A stretch of DNA of 64,000 nucleotides from Sulfitobacter mediterraneus (GTDB lineage: Bacteria > Pseudomonadota > Alphaproteobacteria > Rhodobacterales > Rhodobacteraceae): contig NZ_CP069004.1 of the NCBI RefSeq assembly GCF_016801775.1, positions 2,294,001-2,358,000 of the forward strand. Reading direction: 5' to 3'. The position numbers were made by a program, and so were the translations under genes. Positions 24,795 through 33,052 of the stretch are shown piece by piece (the first letter of the stretch is position 1; each line of letters begins with the position of its first letter). The notes under the pieces were generated by a model, which was not told the DNA's origin, did no database searches, and worked only from the letters and a program-made list of their open reading frames with translations.

Positions 24795-25897
24795 GAAAAC
24801 GTCTTTCTTGGATCAAAGGCATCGCGGATGCCCTCAAAAATGAACACCAACAGCGACAGCATGATCGCAAAGGTAAAGAACGCGGTGAAGGCCAGCCAGG
24901 GCGCTTGCAGGTTTTGTTTGGCCTGCAATGTCAGCTCACCCAGCGAGGGGGCCGATGAGGGCAGACCGAAGCCGAGGAAATCCAGCACCGCCAGCGTGCT
25001 GATGGTGCCCGTGATGATAAAGGGCAGCATCGTCAGCGTTGCCACCATCGCATTGGGCAGCATATGGCGGAACATGATAGTGATATTCCCCACGCCCAGC
25101 GCCCGCGCCGCCCGCACATATTCAAGATTCCGCGCCCGCAGGAATTCGGCCCGCACCACGCCCACAAGGGACATCCAGCCGAACAGCACCATCAGGAACA
25201 CCAACAGCCAGAAACTGCGCCCCAGAATGGCGAACATAATAATGATCACGTAAATCTGCGGCGTGGAGGACCAGATCTCGATGATCCGCTGAAAGATCAG
25301 ATCGACCCACCCGCCAAAGAAGCCCTGCACCGCCCCTGCAATAATCCCGATGACAGAAGCCAGCCCCGTCACGATCAGGGTGAACAGGATCGACAGGCGG
25401 AAGCCATGGATGACCCGCGCCAGCACGTCGCGTTTGGTGCCGTCCGTACCAAGCCAGTTTTGTTCATTCGGCGGCAAGGGCGCCGCGCCGGGGCGGTCCA
25501 CGGCCGTGTTGAAAGAATAGGGAATGATCGGCCAGATCGCCCAGCCCTTGACGATGTCTTCGCCGTCGATCACGCCATCTTGGGCATCTTCGATCAAGGC
25601 CTCGGGGTCATCAAAACAGGCGTCAAGCCCGCCGGTTTCGATCAGGCATTTTACCTCTGGATCGCGGTAGATCGCTTCGGTCTGGAAATCGCCACCAAAC
25701 TCGGTCTCCGGGTAGAAGTTAAAAATCGGTGTGTAATATTCGCCGCGATAATTCACGAGGATCGGTTTGTCGTTGGCGACAAATTCGGCAAACAGCGAGA
25801 TCCCGAACAGCACCGCAAAGATCCAGAGCGACCAATAGGCGCGGCGGTTGCGGGTGAAATTGCGCCAACGGCGTTGGTTCAGGGGGGACAGGGTCAT
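24791..25897 (-). CDS. yejE: ABC transporter permease YejE
   Basis: 368 aa inner-membrane permease of the oligopeptide/nickel class. A first helix near residue 25-42 is followed by a large periplasmic loop with an acidic, cysteine-bearing insert (about 60-150, CLIETGGLDACFDDPEA), then five helices with the ATPase-contact segment EFLRARNLEYVRAARALG. The large first loop is characteristic of YejE. Overlaps yejB by 1 bp and yejF by 4 bp. Confidence 0.93.
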   Translation of the reverse strand: MTLSPLNQRRWRNFTRNRRAYWSLWIFAVLFGISLFAEFVANDKPILVNYRGEYYTPIFNFYPETEFGGDFQTEAIYRDPEVKCLIETGGLDACFDDPEALIEDAQDGVIDGEDIVKGWAIWPIIPYSFNTAVDRPGAAPLPPNEQNWLGTDGTKRDVLARVIHGFRLSILFTLIVTGLASVIGIIAGAVQGFFGGWVDLIFQRIIEIWSSTPQIYVIIIMFAILGRSFWLLVFLMVLFGWMSLVGVVRAEFLRARNLEYVRAARALGVGNITIMFRHMLPNAMVATLTMLPFIITGTISTLAVLDFLGFGLPSSAPSLGELTLQAKQNLQAPWLAFTAFFTFAIMLSLLVFIFEGIRDAFDPRKTFS

Positions 25898-26988
25898 CAG
25901 CCTTCCCTCCGTTCAAAGTCAATGCGCGGATCAACCAGCACATACATCAGGTCCGACAGGATTCCCACCAACAGACCGATCAGCCCGAAGATAAACAAAG
26001 AGCCAAACACGATCGGATAATCCCGCGCCACCGTCGCCTCAAAGGCAAGGCGCCCCAAGCCATCAAGGCTAAAGATCGTCTCGATGATCAGGGAGCTGCC
26101 AAAGAAGACCCCGATGAACACCGCCGGAAAACCCGCGATCACGATCAACATCGCGTTGCGGAACACATGGCCATACAGCACCTTGCTCTCGGACAAACCC
26201 TTTGCGCGGGCGGTCATGACATAGTGTTTCTTGATCTCGTCGAGAAAGCTGTTCTTGGTCAGCAGCGTCAGCGTGGCAAAGGCGCTGATGGTCGAGGCCA
26301 GCACTGGCAAGGTGATGTGCCAGAAATAGTCCCCGACCTTGCCCAGCAGGCTGAGCTGATCAAAATTGTCGGAGGTCAGTCCGCGCAGCGGGAAGATCTG
26401 CCAGTAAGATCCGCCAGCAAAGAGAACCAGCAACAGGATCGCGAACAGAAATCCGGGGATCGCATAGGCCGCAATGATCGCGCCGGACGTCCAGGTGTCA
26501 AAGCGGCTGCCATCGCGCACCGCCTTGCGGATGCCCAGCGGGATTGAGATCATATAGGCGATGAGTGTAGACCATAGGCCCAGCGTGATCGACACAGGCA
26601 GCTTTTCCTTGATCAGGTCAATCACACTGATGGAACGAAAATAACTCTCCCCGAAATCAAAGCGCATGTAGTTCCACATCATATTGATGAAGCGTTCGAC
26701 GGGCGGTTTGTCAAAGCCGAACTCTTTTTCCAGTTCCGCAATGAACTCTGGCGGCAAGCCGCGCGCGCCCACATAGGTGCTGTCAGAGGCGTTATCGATC
26801 GGATCGGAACCGGCGTCAGAGTTGGTCCCGGCAAAGCCGCCAAACACGTCGCCGCCACCCTGCGCACGGGCAATCGCCTGCTCAACCGGACCGCCGGGCA
26901 CAAACTGCGCCAGGGTAAAGTTGATCAGCATGATCCCCAACAATGTCGGGATGATCAAAAGCAACCGTCGAAGAATATATGCGCCCAT
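25897..26988 (-). CDS. yejB: ABC transporter permease YejB
   Basis: 363 aa. Begins [19 protein letters not shown], the usual DppB-class first helix, then a long periplasmic loop and five more helices with the EAA-type segment [20 protein letters not shown]. Forms the membrane pore with YejE for import of peptide-type substrates. Sits 9 bp after yejA. TGATG coupling with yejE. Confidence 0.93.
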   Translation of the reverse strand: MGAYILRRLLLIIPTLLGIMLINFTLAQFVPGGPVEQAIARAQGGGDVFGGFAGTNSDAGSDPIDNASDSTYVGARGLPPEFIAELEKEFGFDKPPVERFINMMWNYMRFDFGESYFRSISVIDLIKEKLPVSITLGLWSTLIAYMISIPLGIRKAVRDGSRFDTWTSGAIIAAYAIPGFLFAILLLVLFAGGSYWQIFPLRGLTSDNFDQLSLLGKVGDYFWHITLPVLASTISAFATLTLLTKNSFLDEIKKHYVMTARAKGLSESKVLYGHVFRNAMLIVIAGFPAVFIGVFFGSSLIIETIFSLDGLGRLAFEATVARDYPIVFGSLFIFGLIGLLVGILSDLMYVLVDPRIDFERREG

Positions 26989-26997
26989 GGCTGCGGC

Positions 26998-28926
26998 TTA
27001 CCTCAATGCACCAGAGGCGCGCAATGCAGCGGCTTTTTCCGGGTTGTACCACCAAAAATCAAGATAGCCCAAACCATAGGCTGGGATCTCTTCGGGATGT
27101 TCGTACTGGTCGTAGTAGGCCACCCAATGACTGTCGTTGTACCAGACCGGGATCATGATCAACTCTTGGCGCAAGGCGCGGTCGATGGCCATCATCGCGG
27201 CGGTTTCTTCCTCGCGGGTTTGGGCCGCCAGCGACACTTCGATCAACTCATCCACCAGTTTGCTGGCCACGCCCGCCGGGTTGAACAAGGAATAGCTTGC
27301 CGCTTCGGACCCGAAGTATTGGGCCAATCCGGTGCCGGTACCCAAAAAGGCAGGATAGCTATCATAGATCAGATCATAATCGCGATCACGCTCGCGGGCG
27401 GTGTATTGCGAACTGTCGACTTTCTCCAACTTGGCGTCGATGCCAAACGCCTGAAGGTTTGACACAAAATTCTCGATCACCGCCGTAATGGTGGCGGAAC
27501 TGGCGGAGTTGAACAGAAAATTGAGTGACAGCGGCTCCCCTTCCGCATTGACCCGCTTGCCATCCTTTATCGTCCATCCAGCCTCTTCCAGAAGCTTGCC
27601 AGCGCGGCGGGCATTGCGCCGGTCAAACAACCGGTCCCCTTTGGAGGTATGCGGCACGCGCACCTCCTCGCTTAGCATCTCTGGCGGGACCAGATCGCCG
27701 AGTTTCTGCAATAACGCCAATTCAGCCCCTTCGGGTTTGCCTTGGGCCATCAGCGGCGTGTCTTGTGAAAAAGAGGCCCGTTGCTTGAACAACCCGTATT
27801 GCAGCGATTCATTGGTCCATTCAAAGTTGAACGCCAAAGAGATCGCCTCACGCACGCGTTTATCCTGCAAGTTCTCGCTCGCCAGATTAAAAATGATCCC
27901 GCTGGAGCTCGGCGGCTGACCGTCTGGCAGCTCTTTCTTGACCACCTGACCCCGTTCGACTTTGGGGAAGTCATAGCCCGCCGCCCATTTCTTGGAATCG
28001 GACTCGCGGCGGAAGGTGTATTCACCTGCTTTGAACGCTTCAAACGACGCGGTGTCATCGCTGAATATCTCAAGGCGGATGGTGTCAAAATTGTTTCGGC
28101 CCTGATTGATCGGCAGGTCTTTGCCCCAATAATCGGGGTTCCGCTCAAGCACGATCCGCCGGGTCAGATCGATATCCTTTATCACATAAGGCCCAGAACC
28201 GGGCGGCGATGTGAGCCATGAATCCTTCAGGCCGACACCATTTTTCTCCATCCATTCTTTGGGCCAAGCCGGCACGCCGCCGACCTGCTCAATCAAGCTG
28301 CGGCGCGAGATACCGTCGGCAAAGTAGAACTTGATGGTGTGGTCGTCGATCACCTCAACCTTGGGAATGCGTTTGCGCACGGCATCAGCATAGGATTTTA
28401 GCCCCTCATCAAGCAGCAGATTGTGGGAAAATGCGATGTCATGCGCCGTTACTGGTGCGCCATCGGAAAATCGCGCCTCGGGTCGCATACGGAAGATAAC
28501 CCATGATTTGTCTTCGGGGTACTCCACAGACTCGCACAGCAGGCAGTAAGCTTCGGAGTATTGATCGGCAGGCAATCCATCCGAGGGCGCCTCTCCCAAA
28601 AGGCTTTCATAGCCAAAGACTGAGAACAGATGCGCCCGACCTTTGCCGGAATAGGGGTTCATCGAATCCAGCGAGCCAACAAATGCAATGGCAATTTCGC
28701 CGCCCTTGGGGGCGTCTGGGTTCACATAGTCAAAATGCGGGTAATCAGCCGGATAGGACAGATCGCCATAAAAGGAATAACCATGGCTGACCGTGGTGCC
28801 GGTATCCTGTGCCCGGACCGCCCCGGCCATGATGACGCCGATCCCAAGTGACAACAGCGCAGTCCAGTTCATCCAACTTTTCATTGGCAGGGTTCGGGCG
28901 GCGGTCCGGGTCTTGGGTCTGGTCAT
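26998..28926 (-). CDS. yejA: Periplasmic oligopeptide-binding protein YejA
   Basis: About 642 aa, family 5 extracellular solute-binding protein. A basic N-terminus plus hydrophobic segment (MNWTALLSLGIGVIMAGAVRAQD) is a signal peptide. The mature part includes the family run FDYVNPDAPKGGEIAIAFVG. ATG at 28926 chosen because AAGAGG is 9 bases upstream; ATG at 28935 (touching that site) and ATG at 28884 are alternatives. It heads the yejABEF operon. In enterobacteria Yej imports microcin C-like heptapeptides and other oligopeptides. Confidence 0.92.
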   Translation of the reverse strand: MTRPKTRTAARTLPMKSWMNWTALLSLGIGVIMAGAVRAQDTGTTVSHGYSFYGDLSYPADYPHFDYVNPDAPKGGEIAIAFVGSLDSMNPYSGKGRAHLFSVFGYESLLGEAPSDGLPADQYSEAYCLLCESVEYPEDKSWVIFRMRPEARFSDGAPVTAHDIAFSHNLLLDEGLKSYADAVRKRIPKVEVIDDHTIKFYFADGISRRSLIEQVGGVPAWPKEWMEKNGVGLKDSWLTSPPGSGPYVIKDIDLTRRIVLERNPDYWGKDLPINQGRNNFDTIRLEIFSDDTASFEAFKAGEYTFRRESDSKKWAAGYDFPKVERGQVVKKELPDGQPPSSSGIIFNLASENLQDKRVREAISLAFNFEWTNESLQYGLFKQRASFSQDTPLMAQGKPEGAELALLQKLGDLVPPEMLSEEVRVPHTSKGDRLFDRRNARRAGKLLEEAGWTIKDGKRVNAEGEPLSLNFLFNSASSATITAVIENFVSNLQAFGIDAKLEKVDSSQYTARERDRDYDLIYDSYPAFLGTGTGLAQYFGSEAASYSLFNPAGVASKLVDELIEVSLAAQTREEETAAMMAIDRALRQELIMIPVWYNDSHWVAYYDQYEHPEEIPAYGLGYLDFWWYNPEKAAALRASGALR

Positions 28927-29031
28927 CAGGCGCATCCTCTTGATCGCAATTCACGTTTGTCGCTTGATGTAAGCTAAAGGGCGGCCATGCCAAGATACAA
29001 GTTGCGATTATGTTATCGGCCGCCCATCGCA

Positions 29032-29057
29032 CAAAAAAGGCCGCCCATTGGGCGGCC
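29032..29057 (-). terminator. Rho-independent terminator after the cytochrome c gene
   Basis: GGCCGCCCA / TGGGCGGCC form a perfect 9 bp stem (29039-29057), followed on the minus strand by TTTTTT (29038-29033). It lies 23 bp past the cytochrome c stop codon. Confidence 0.88.
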
Positions 29058-29080
29058 TCTCATCCCGGTATGGGATCAAA

Positions 29081-29581
29081 TCAGTTTGCGATGCTTTGCA
29101 GGTAGGCAATCACGTCCGCGCGGTCTGCTGGTTTTTTCAAACCGGCGAAACCCATTGTGGTGCCAGGCGCATAGCCTTTGGGGTTTTCAAGAAAACCGCT
29201 CAGATTTTCCGGGGTCCATGCGCCGTCCAGACCTGTCAAGGCGCCGGAGTACCCAAAACCATCAACAGAGGCGATGTCGCGATCCACAACGGCATAGAGG
29301 TGCGGACCAACTGCATTCGCGCCATCTTCGACCTTGTGACAGGCCGTGCATTTCCTGAACACCTTCTCGCCCTTGCCGGCATCGGCTTCGGCCATCATGG
29401 CGACAAAGTCGATTTCTTCTTCGGGTTCAGCGTCGCCACCGGCAACCTCAATCACATAGGACTGTTCGCCATGCGCTTCGGCATGATAAATCTCTTCGGC
29501 TGCCCATTTGCCCAGAAGCAGGATCAGCCACGCGCCAAACAGGCCGCCGGCAATTTTGGTCAGTGTCATTGTATCGAACAT
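29081..29581 (-). CDS. Membrane-anchored cytochrome c (CycM/cytochrome c-552 type)
   Basis: 166 aa. An uncleaved-looking N-terminal helix (TKIAGGLFGAWLILLLG, about 8-24) anchors it to the inner membrane. A Glu-rich linker leads to a class I cytochrome c domain with heme site C78-T-A-C81-H82 and a distal Met in PGTTMGFAGLKK. Such anchored cytochromes carry electrons from the bc1 complex to cytochrome c oxidase in alphaproteobacteria. ATG at 29581 preferred over 29608 because it directly precedes the anchor. Divergent from prephenate dehydratase and followed by its own terminator. Confidence 0.9.
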   Translation of the reverse strand: MFDTMTLTKIAGGLFGAWLILLLGKWAAEEIYHAEAHGEQSYVIEVAGGDAEPEEEIDFVAMMAEADAGKGEKVFRKCTACHKVEDGANAVGPHLYAVVDRDIASVDGFGYSGALTGLDGAWTPENLSGFLENPKGYAPGTTMGFAGLKKPADRADVIAYLQSIAN

Positions 29582-29709
29582 GGCATAGGTCCAGTGTTTT
29601 GGTATCAAGCGTCGTTTTGCGCGTATCTATTGCTTTCCCTTGTCGCAAGCAAGGTGTAGTTACCGCGACCATTCGCCCATCCTCCGATATTTTACAACGG
29701 ATTGCGTTC

Positions 29710-30552
29710 ATGAGTGCAAAAACCACCCCCCGTATCGCCTTTCAAGGTGCCTTGGGTGCCTATAGCCACGAGGCCTGTCTGCAGGCCCGGCCAGAGATGA
29801 TTCCCGTGCCCTGCCTGACCTTCGAAGAGGTGATCCGCGCGGTAAAAGAAGGTCATGCCGATCTGGCGATGTTACCGGTGGAGAACACGACCTACGGACG
29901 GGTCGCCGATATTCACAGGTTGCTACCCGAAAGTGGCCTGCACATCGTCGGAGAGGCCTTTGTCCGCGTGCGCATTGCGCTGATGGCCAAGCCGGGAGTG
30001 AAGCTGGAGGACATCAAACATGTCCGCGCCCATCTGGTGTTGCTGCCGCAGGCCCGGACCTTCTTGAATGCGCATGGCATCACATCAGAGCCCGCCGCCG
30101 ACAGCGCAGGCGCAGCAGCGGATCTGGCAGCCTCCGATTGCATGACCGAAGGGGTTCTGGCCAGTGAGGTTGCGGCGGAGATTCACGGACTTGAGGTTCT
30201 GGCGCGGGATATTGAGGATCTTGACCACAACACCACGCGCTTCTTGCTGATGTCGCCGGAAATCGATGAAACACGCCGCAGTGAAAAGATGCTGACCACG
30301 TTCATTTTTGAGGTCCGCAACATCCCTGCTGCGCTTTACAAAGGCATGGGCGGTTTCGCGACCAATGGCGTCAACATGACCAAGCTGGAAAGCTATATGG
30401 TGGGCGGCTCTTTCACGGCCACCCAGTTCTATGCCGACATCGAAGGCCACCCCGAGGATCCGCCCGTGCGCCGTGCGTTGGAGGAATTGGATTACTTTAC
30501 CAATATGCTGGAAATCCTTGGGGTATATCCTGCTGACGCGGATCGGGGCTGA
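29710..30552 (+). CDS. pheA: Prephenate dehydratase
   Basis: 280 aa, monofunctional. N-terminal dehydratase domain opens with RIAFQGALGAYSHEA and includes the catalytic TRF motif (HNTTRFLLM). The C-terminal ACT domain (about 200-275) normally binds phenylalanine through ESRP; here the place reads ESYM. The enzyme converts prephenate to phenylpyruvate in phenylalanine synthesis. ATG at 29710 chosen because the family begins at this point; the longer frame upstream covers the promoter. Convergent with the endonuclease-like gene 3 bp downstream. Confidence 0.94.
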   Translation: MSAKTTPRIAFQGALGAYSHEACLQARPEMIPVPCLTFEEVIRAVKEGHADLAMLPVENTTYGRVADIHRLLPESGLHIVGEAFVRVRIALMAKPGVKLEDIKHVRAHLVLLPQARTFLNAHGITSEPAADSAGAAADLAASDCMTEGVLASEVAAEIHGLEVLARDIEDLDHNTTRFLLMSPEIDETRRSEKMLTTFIFEVRNIPAALYKGMGGFATNGVNMTKLESYMVGGSFTATQFYADIEGHPEDPPVRRALEELDYFTNMLEILGVYPADADRG

Positions 30553-30555
30553 GGG

Positions 30556-31356
30556 TCAAAGGCGCAGAACCAGCGGACAATGATCCGAGACTTCTGGCGT
30601 GTAGATCACATCAAAGTCTGCCCTCCCACCCAAACCGCGCACCAACATGTAATCAGCGAACCGGCCCGGTTTGAGATATTGTGCGGTGCGGGTGCCGGGG
30701 AAATTGCCGGAAGTCACCAGTTCTTCAAATCCGGCTTTGCGCATCAAGGCCAACGTTTCGCTGTCCGGTTCAACGTTGAAATCGCCGCAGATCACTGCGA
30801 TGTCATCCGCCCGCGCCACGCTGTCAAACAGCGCCAGCATTGATCGCGCCTGCGCCCTGCGTTCGACGGTGTCCATCTTGCCGCGCAAATCGCGCAACCC
30901 GTGCATATGCCCAACCGTCACGCTGCGCCCGGTTTCGTGATCATGGACCCGCACCACATGGGCGCTGCGCGATCTGGGATGATCACCGTAACCATCTGTG
31001 CCGTAAGATTTGTGAACGAACCCCTGCGCCTGACCGATCACCGGCAAATCCCGGCTGACAAAGGTCGCCAGCCCCCATTGTGACGGCACCGAAATGTCGC
31101 CATCCCACAACACGCCCTGCGCAGCCGGGCAAAAGCTGGCAGCATGTGTGGGCAGCACCGCACAAACATCCCCAAAGAAATTCGCCCGCTGCGGCAAGAC
31201 ATGATCCCCGTCGCGGTAGGTCAGTTCAGGTTTTGAAGACCGCGGGCTGTGCACCACTTCCTGCAGACAAAGGATATCGGGCTGTTCACGTTGCAGGTAA
31301 GGCAAAAGCACATCGTGCATCTTGCCGCCCCAGCCGTTCAGACACATGATTTTCAT
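30556..31356 (-). CDS. Endonuclease/exonuclease/phosphatase family protein
   Basis: 266 aa. EEP-fold motifs: MKIMCLNGWGG at the start (metal Asn), CLQEVVH (catalytic Glu), GDFNVEPDSE (Asp/Asn), and the final SDHCPLVL (Asp-His pair). No signal peptide. Substrate could be DNA, phosphoinositide or nucleotide; not resolvable. ATG at 31356 with AGGG 8 bases ahead is preferred to a GTG two codons earlier. Confidence 0.87.
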   Translation of the reverse strand: MKIMCLNGWGGKMHDVLLPYLQREQPDILCLQEVVHSPRSSKPELTYRDGDHVLPQRANFFGDVCAVLPTHAASFCPAAQGVLWDGDISVPSQWGLATFVSRDLPVIGQAQGFVHKSYGTDGYGDHPRSRSAHVVRVHDHETGRSVTVGHMHGLRDLRGKMDTVERRAQARSMLALFDSVARADDIAVICGDFNVEPDSETLALMRKAGFEELVTSGNFPGTRTAQYLKPGRFADYMLVRGLGGRADFDVIYTPEVSDHCPLVLRL

Positions 31357-31401
31357 CGGCACGGCCCTCAGTTCGTCGATGCAAGTTACGGCGATAGCGC
31401 C

Positions 31402-31869
31402 TCAGGCCTGCTTAAGATACCGTTCTTCCATCGTGGTGGCATAATCAGCCACGCGCAGTTTGTATTTCTTGGTCAGGGACGCTTTGGCGAGTTTGAGAGA
31501 TTGCACAAACAGACGTGCGCTGAGGTTCTTCGGCTTTATTTCAAGTTCAACCCTGATACGGGTCCGGGAGCGGGACAATGCAATTAGTTCAAACCGCATT
31601 TCTCCGATAAGCCCGGGTGACGTGCTGTGGATGACCATCTCGTTTGGACGATCAAACTGCACCATCTCGACCTGCAATTCGCGGCGTTTGCCGCGCAGTT
31701 CAAACACCGCGTGCCATTGCATTCCGATACCGGGATCGTCCAGACGATCCACGCGCCGCACATCCGCACCGCGCCGCATTGCCGCCCGTTCAAAGCTTTC
31801 AAAGTCGCACAACATCGCAAAAACTGCATCAATCGGAGCTTCGAGGTCTTCTCGTGTTGAAAACTTCAT
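31402..31869 (-). CDS. SRPBCC family (START-like) protein
   Basis: 155 aa. Begins MKFSTREDLEAPIDAVFAML, the first strand-helix of polyketide-cyclase/START-like SRPBCC folds, and keeps the long C-terminal helix (FVQSLKLAKASLTKKYKLRV). These form a hydrophobic cavity for lipids or small molecules; no catalytic residues can be assigned. ATG at 31869 chosen with AAGGC ahead. It lies between the EEP gene and nudC, all on the minus strand. Confidence 0.8.
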   Translation of the reverse strand: MKFSTREDLEAPIDAVFAMLCDFESFERAAMRRGADVRRVDRLDDPGIGMQWHAVFELRGKRRELQVEMVQFDRPNEMVIHSTSPGLIGEMRFELIALSRSRTRIRVELEIKPKNLSARLFVQSLKLAKASLTKKYKLRVADYATTMEERYLKQA

Positions 31870-31928
31870 CGGTCTGCCTTGTCTCTTCGTCAACTTGTCT
31901 GCGTTAACGTTCGTTTAACACATTCACC

Positions 31929-32897
31929 TCAATCCAGCGTATCCGCAAGCCAATTTTTCAGCAGGAAATGTGCGATTGCGCCCTTACGCGCGGGCAGCAG
32001 CTTGGGGTGGTTTCCGGCAAAGACGTCCACCATATCTTCGCGGCTGACCCAAAGCGCATCTTCGATTTCCACCGGATCAATGGTGATCTTGTCGTCAAGG
32101 GCCTCACCTTGGCATCCAAACATTAACGAAGCCGGAAAAGGCCAGGGTTGGCTTGCCAAATAGCTGACCGGACCAACCGGCACGCCCGCCTCTTCGAACA
32201 CCTCGCGGCGCACAGCGGCCTCAAGCGTTTCGCCTGGCTCCACAAATCCTGCTAGCAGCGAATACATCCCTTCGGGCCAGCCGGGCGAACGCCCCATCAA
32301 CACCGAATTGCCATGGGTGATCAGCATGATCACAACCGGATCGGTACGCGGGAAATGCGAGGCATTGCAAGCCGGGCATGTCCGTTGCCAACCGCCGTGC
32401 GTGATATCAGAGGCCACACCGCAAACCGCGCAGAACCCGTGGATGTCATGCCAGCCGATGATCGCCTTGCCGGTCGCGGCCAGTTCCGCATCACGGGGGG
32501 ACAGCCAAGTCATAACGCGCCGCAATTCATAAAAACCCATCGTGTCCGGTAGAGCCGGATGGCGCTGCTCTGACGGGTCAAGGAACGCGCCCAAAGACGC
32601 CTCATCAAGACCCTCGGGCAACCAGGGCGAGAGGTCAAACGCAAACCGCGGACCGCCATTTTCGCGTCCCAAAAGGATCGGGTCGGCCTCTGCTTCGTTC
32701 AAAATTACGTGATCCATCGGCAGCCGCACCAATTGGGAAGGCCGTTCGGGGGAGATCAAGACCTTGCCTCGCCAAAACAGGATCGCACGGGCATCAGGAT
32801 GCTGGCGCGCTTCGGTCAAGGCTTTGGGATCACTGCGAATTTCGCCTGCACGATCCAATGCGGACCCTCCAAAGGTCACCTGCTCTGCATGCTTCAT
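31929..32897 (-). CDS. nudC: NAD+ diphosphatase / RNA decapping hydrolase NudC
   Basis: 322 aa. A zinc ribbon with CAVCG and CPAC pairs is followed by HFPRTDPVVIML and a full Nudix box GFVEPGETLEAAVRREVFEE. The SQPWPFPASLM motif after the box is the NudC array that recognises NAD(H). It hydrolyses NADH to NMNH and AMP and removes NAD caps from RNA. The ATG follows AGGAG by 6 bases. Confidence 0.95.
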   Translation of the reverse strand: MKHAEQVTFGGSALDRAGEIRSDPKALTEARQHPDARAILFWRGKVLISPERPSQLVRLPMDHVILNEAEADPILLGRENGGPRFAFDLSPWLPEGLDEASLGAFLDPSEQRHPALPDTMGFYELRRVMTWLSPRDAELAATGKAIIGWHDIHGFCAVCGVASDITHGGWQRTCPACNASHFPRTDPVVIMLITHGNSVLMGRSPGWPEGMYSLLAGFVEPGETLEAAVRREVFEEAGVPVGPVSYLASQPWPFPASLMFGCQGEALDDKITIDPVEIEDALWVSREDMVDVFAGNHPKLLPARKGAIAHFLLKNWLADTLD

Positions 32898-33052
32898 ACC
32901 GTGCTCCTGCTGACAATTACGCTGCTCGGATACAGGAATGCACCATGGTCACCGCGAGGGCAATCGGATGCTGTCACTTGACGAAGTTGTGACACCTATG
33001 CGAACTCAATCATTAGTAGACTGAGTCAACTATCTATACCGTTAGGCATGTA

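Noticed and set aside
32898..33052. Possible regulator site TGAGTCA in the nudC/phosphoesterase gap
   Set aside because: A single short imperfect palindrome without a second copy or a linked regulator; too weak to call.
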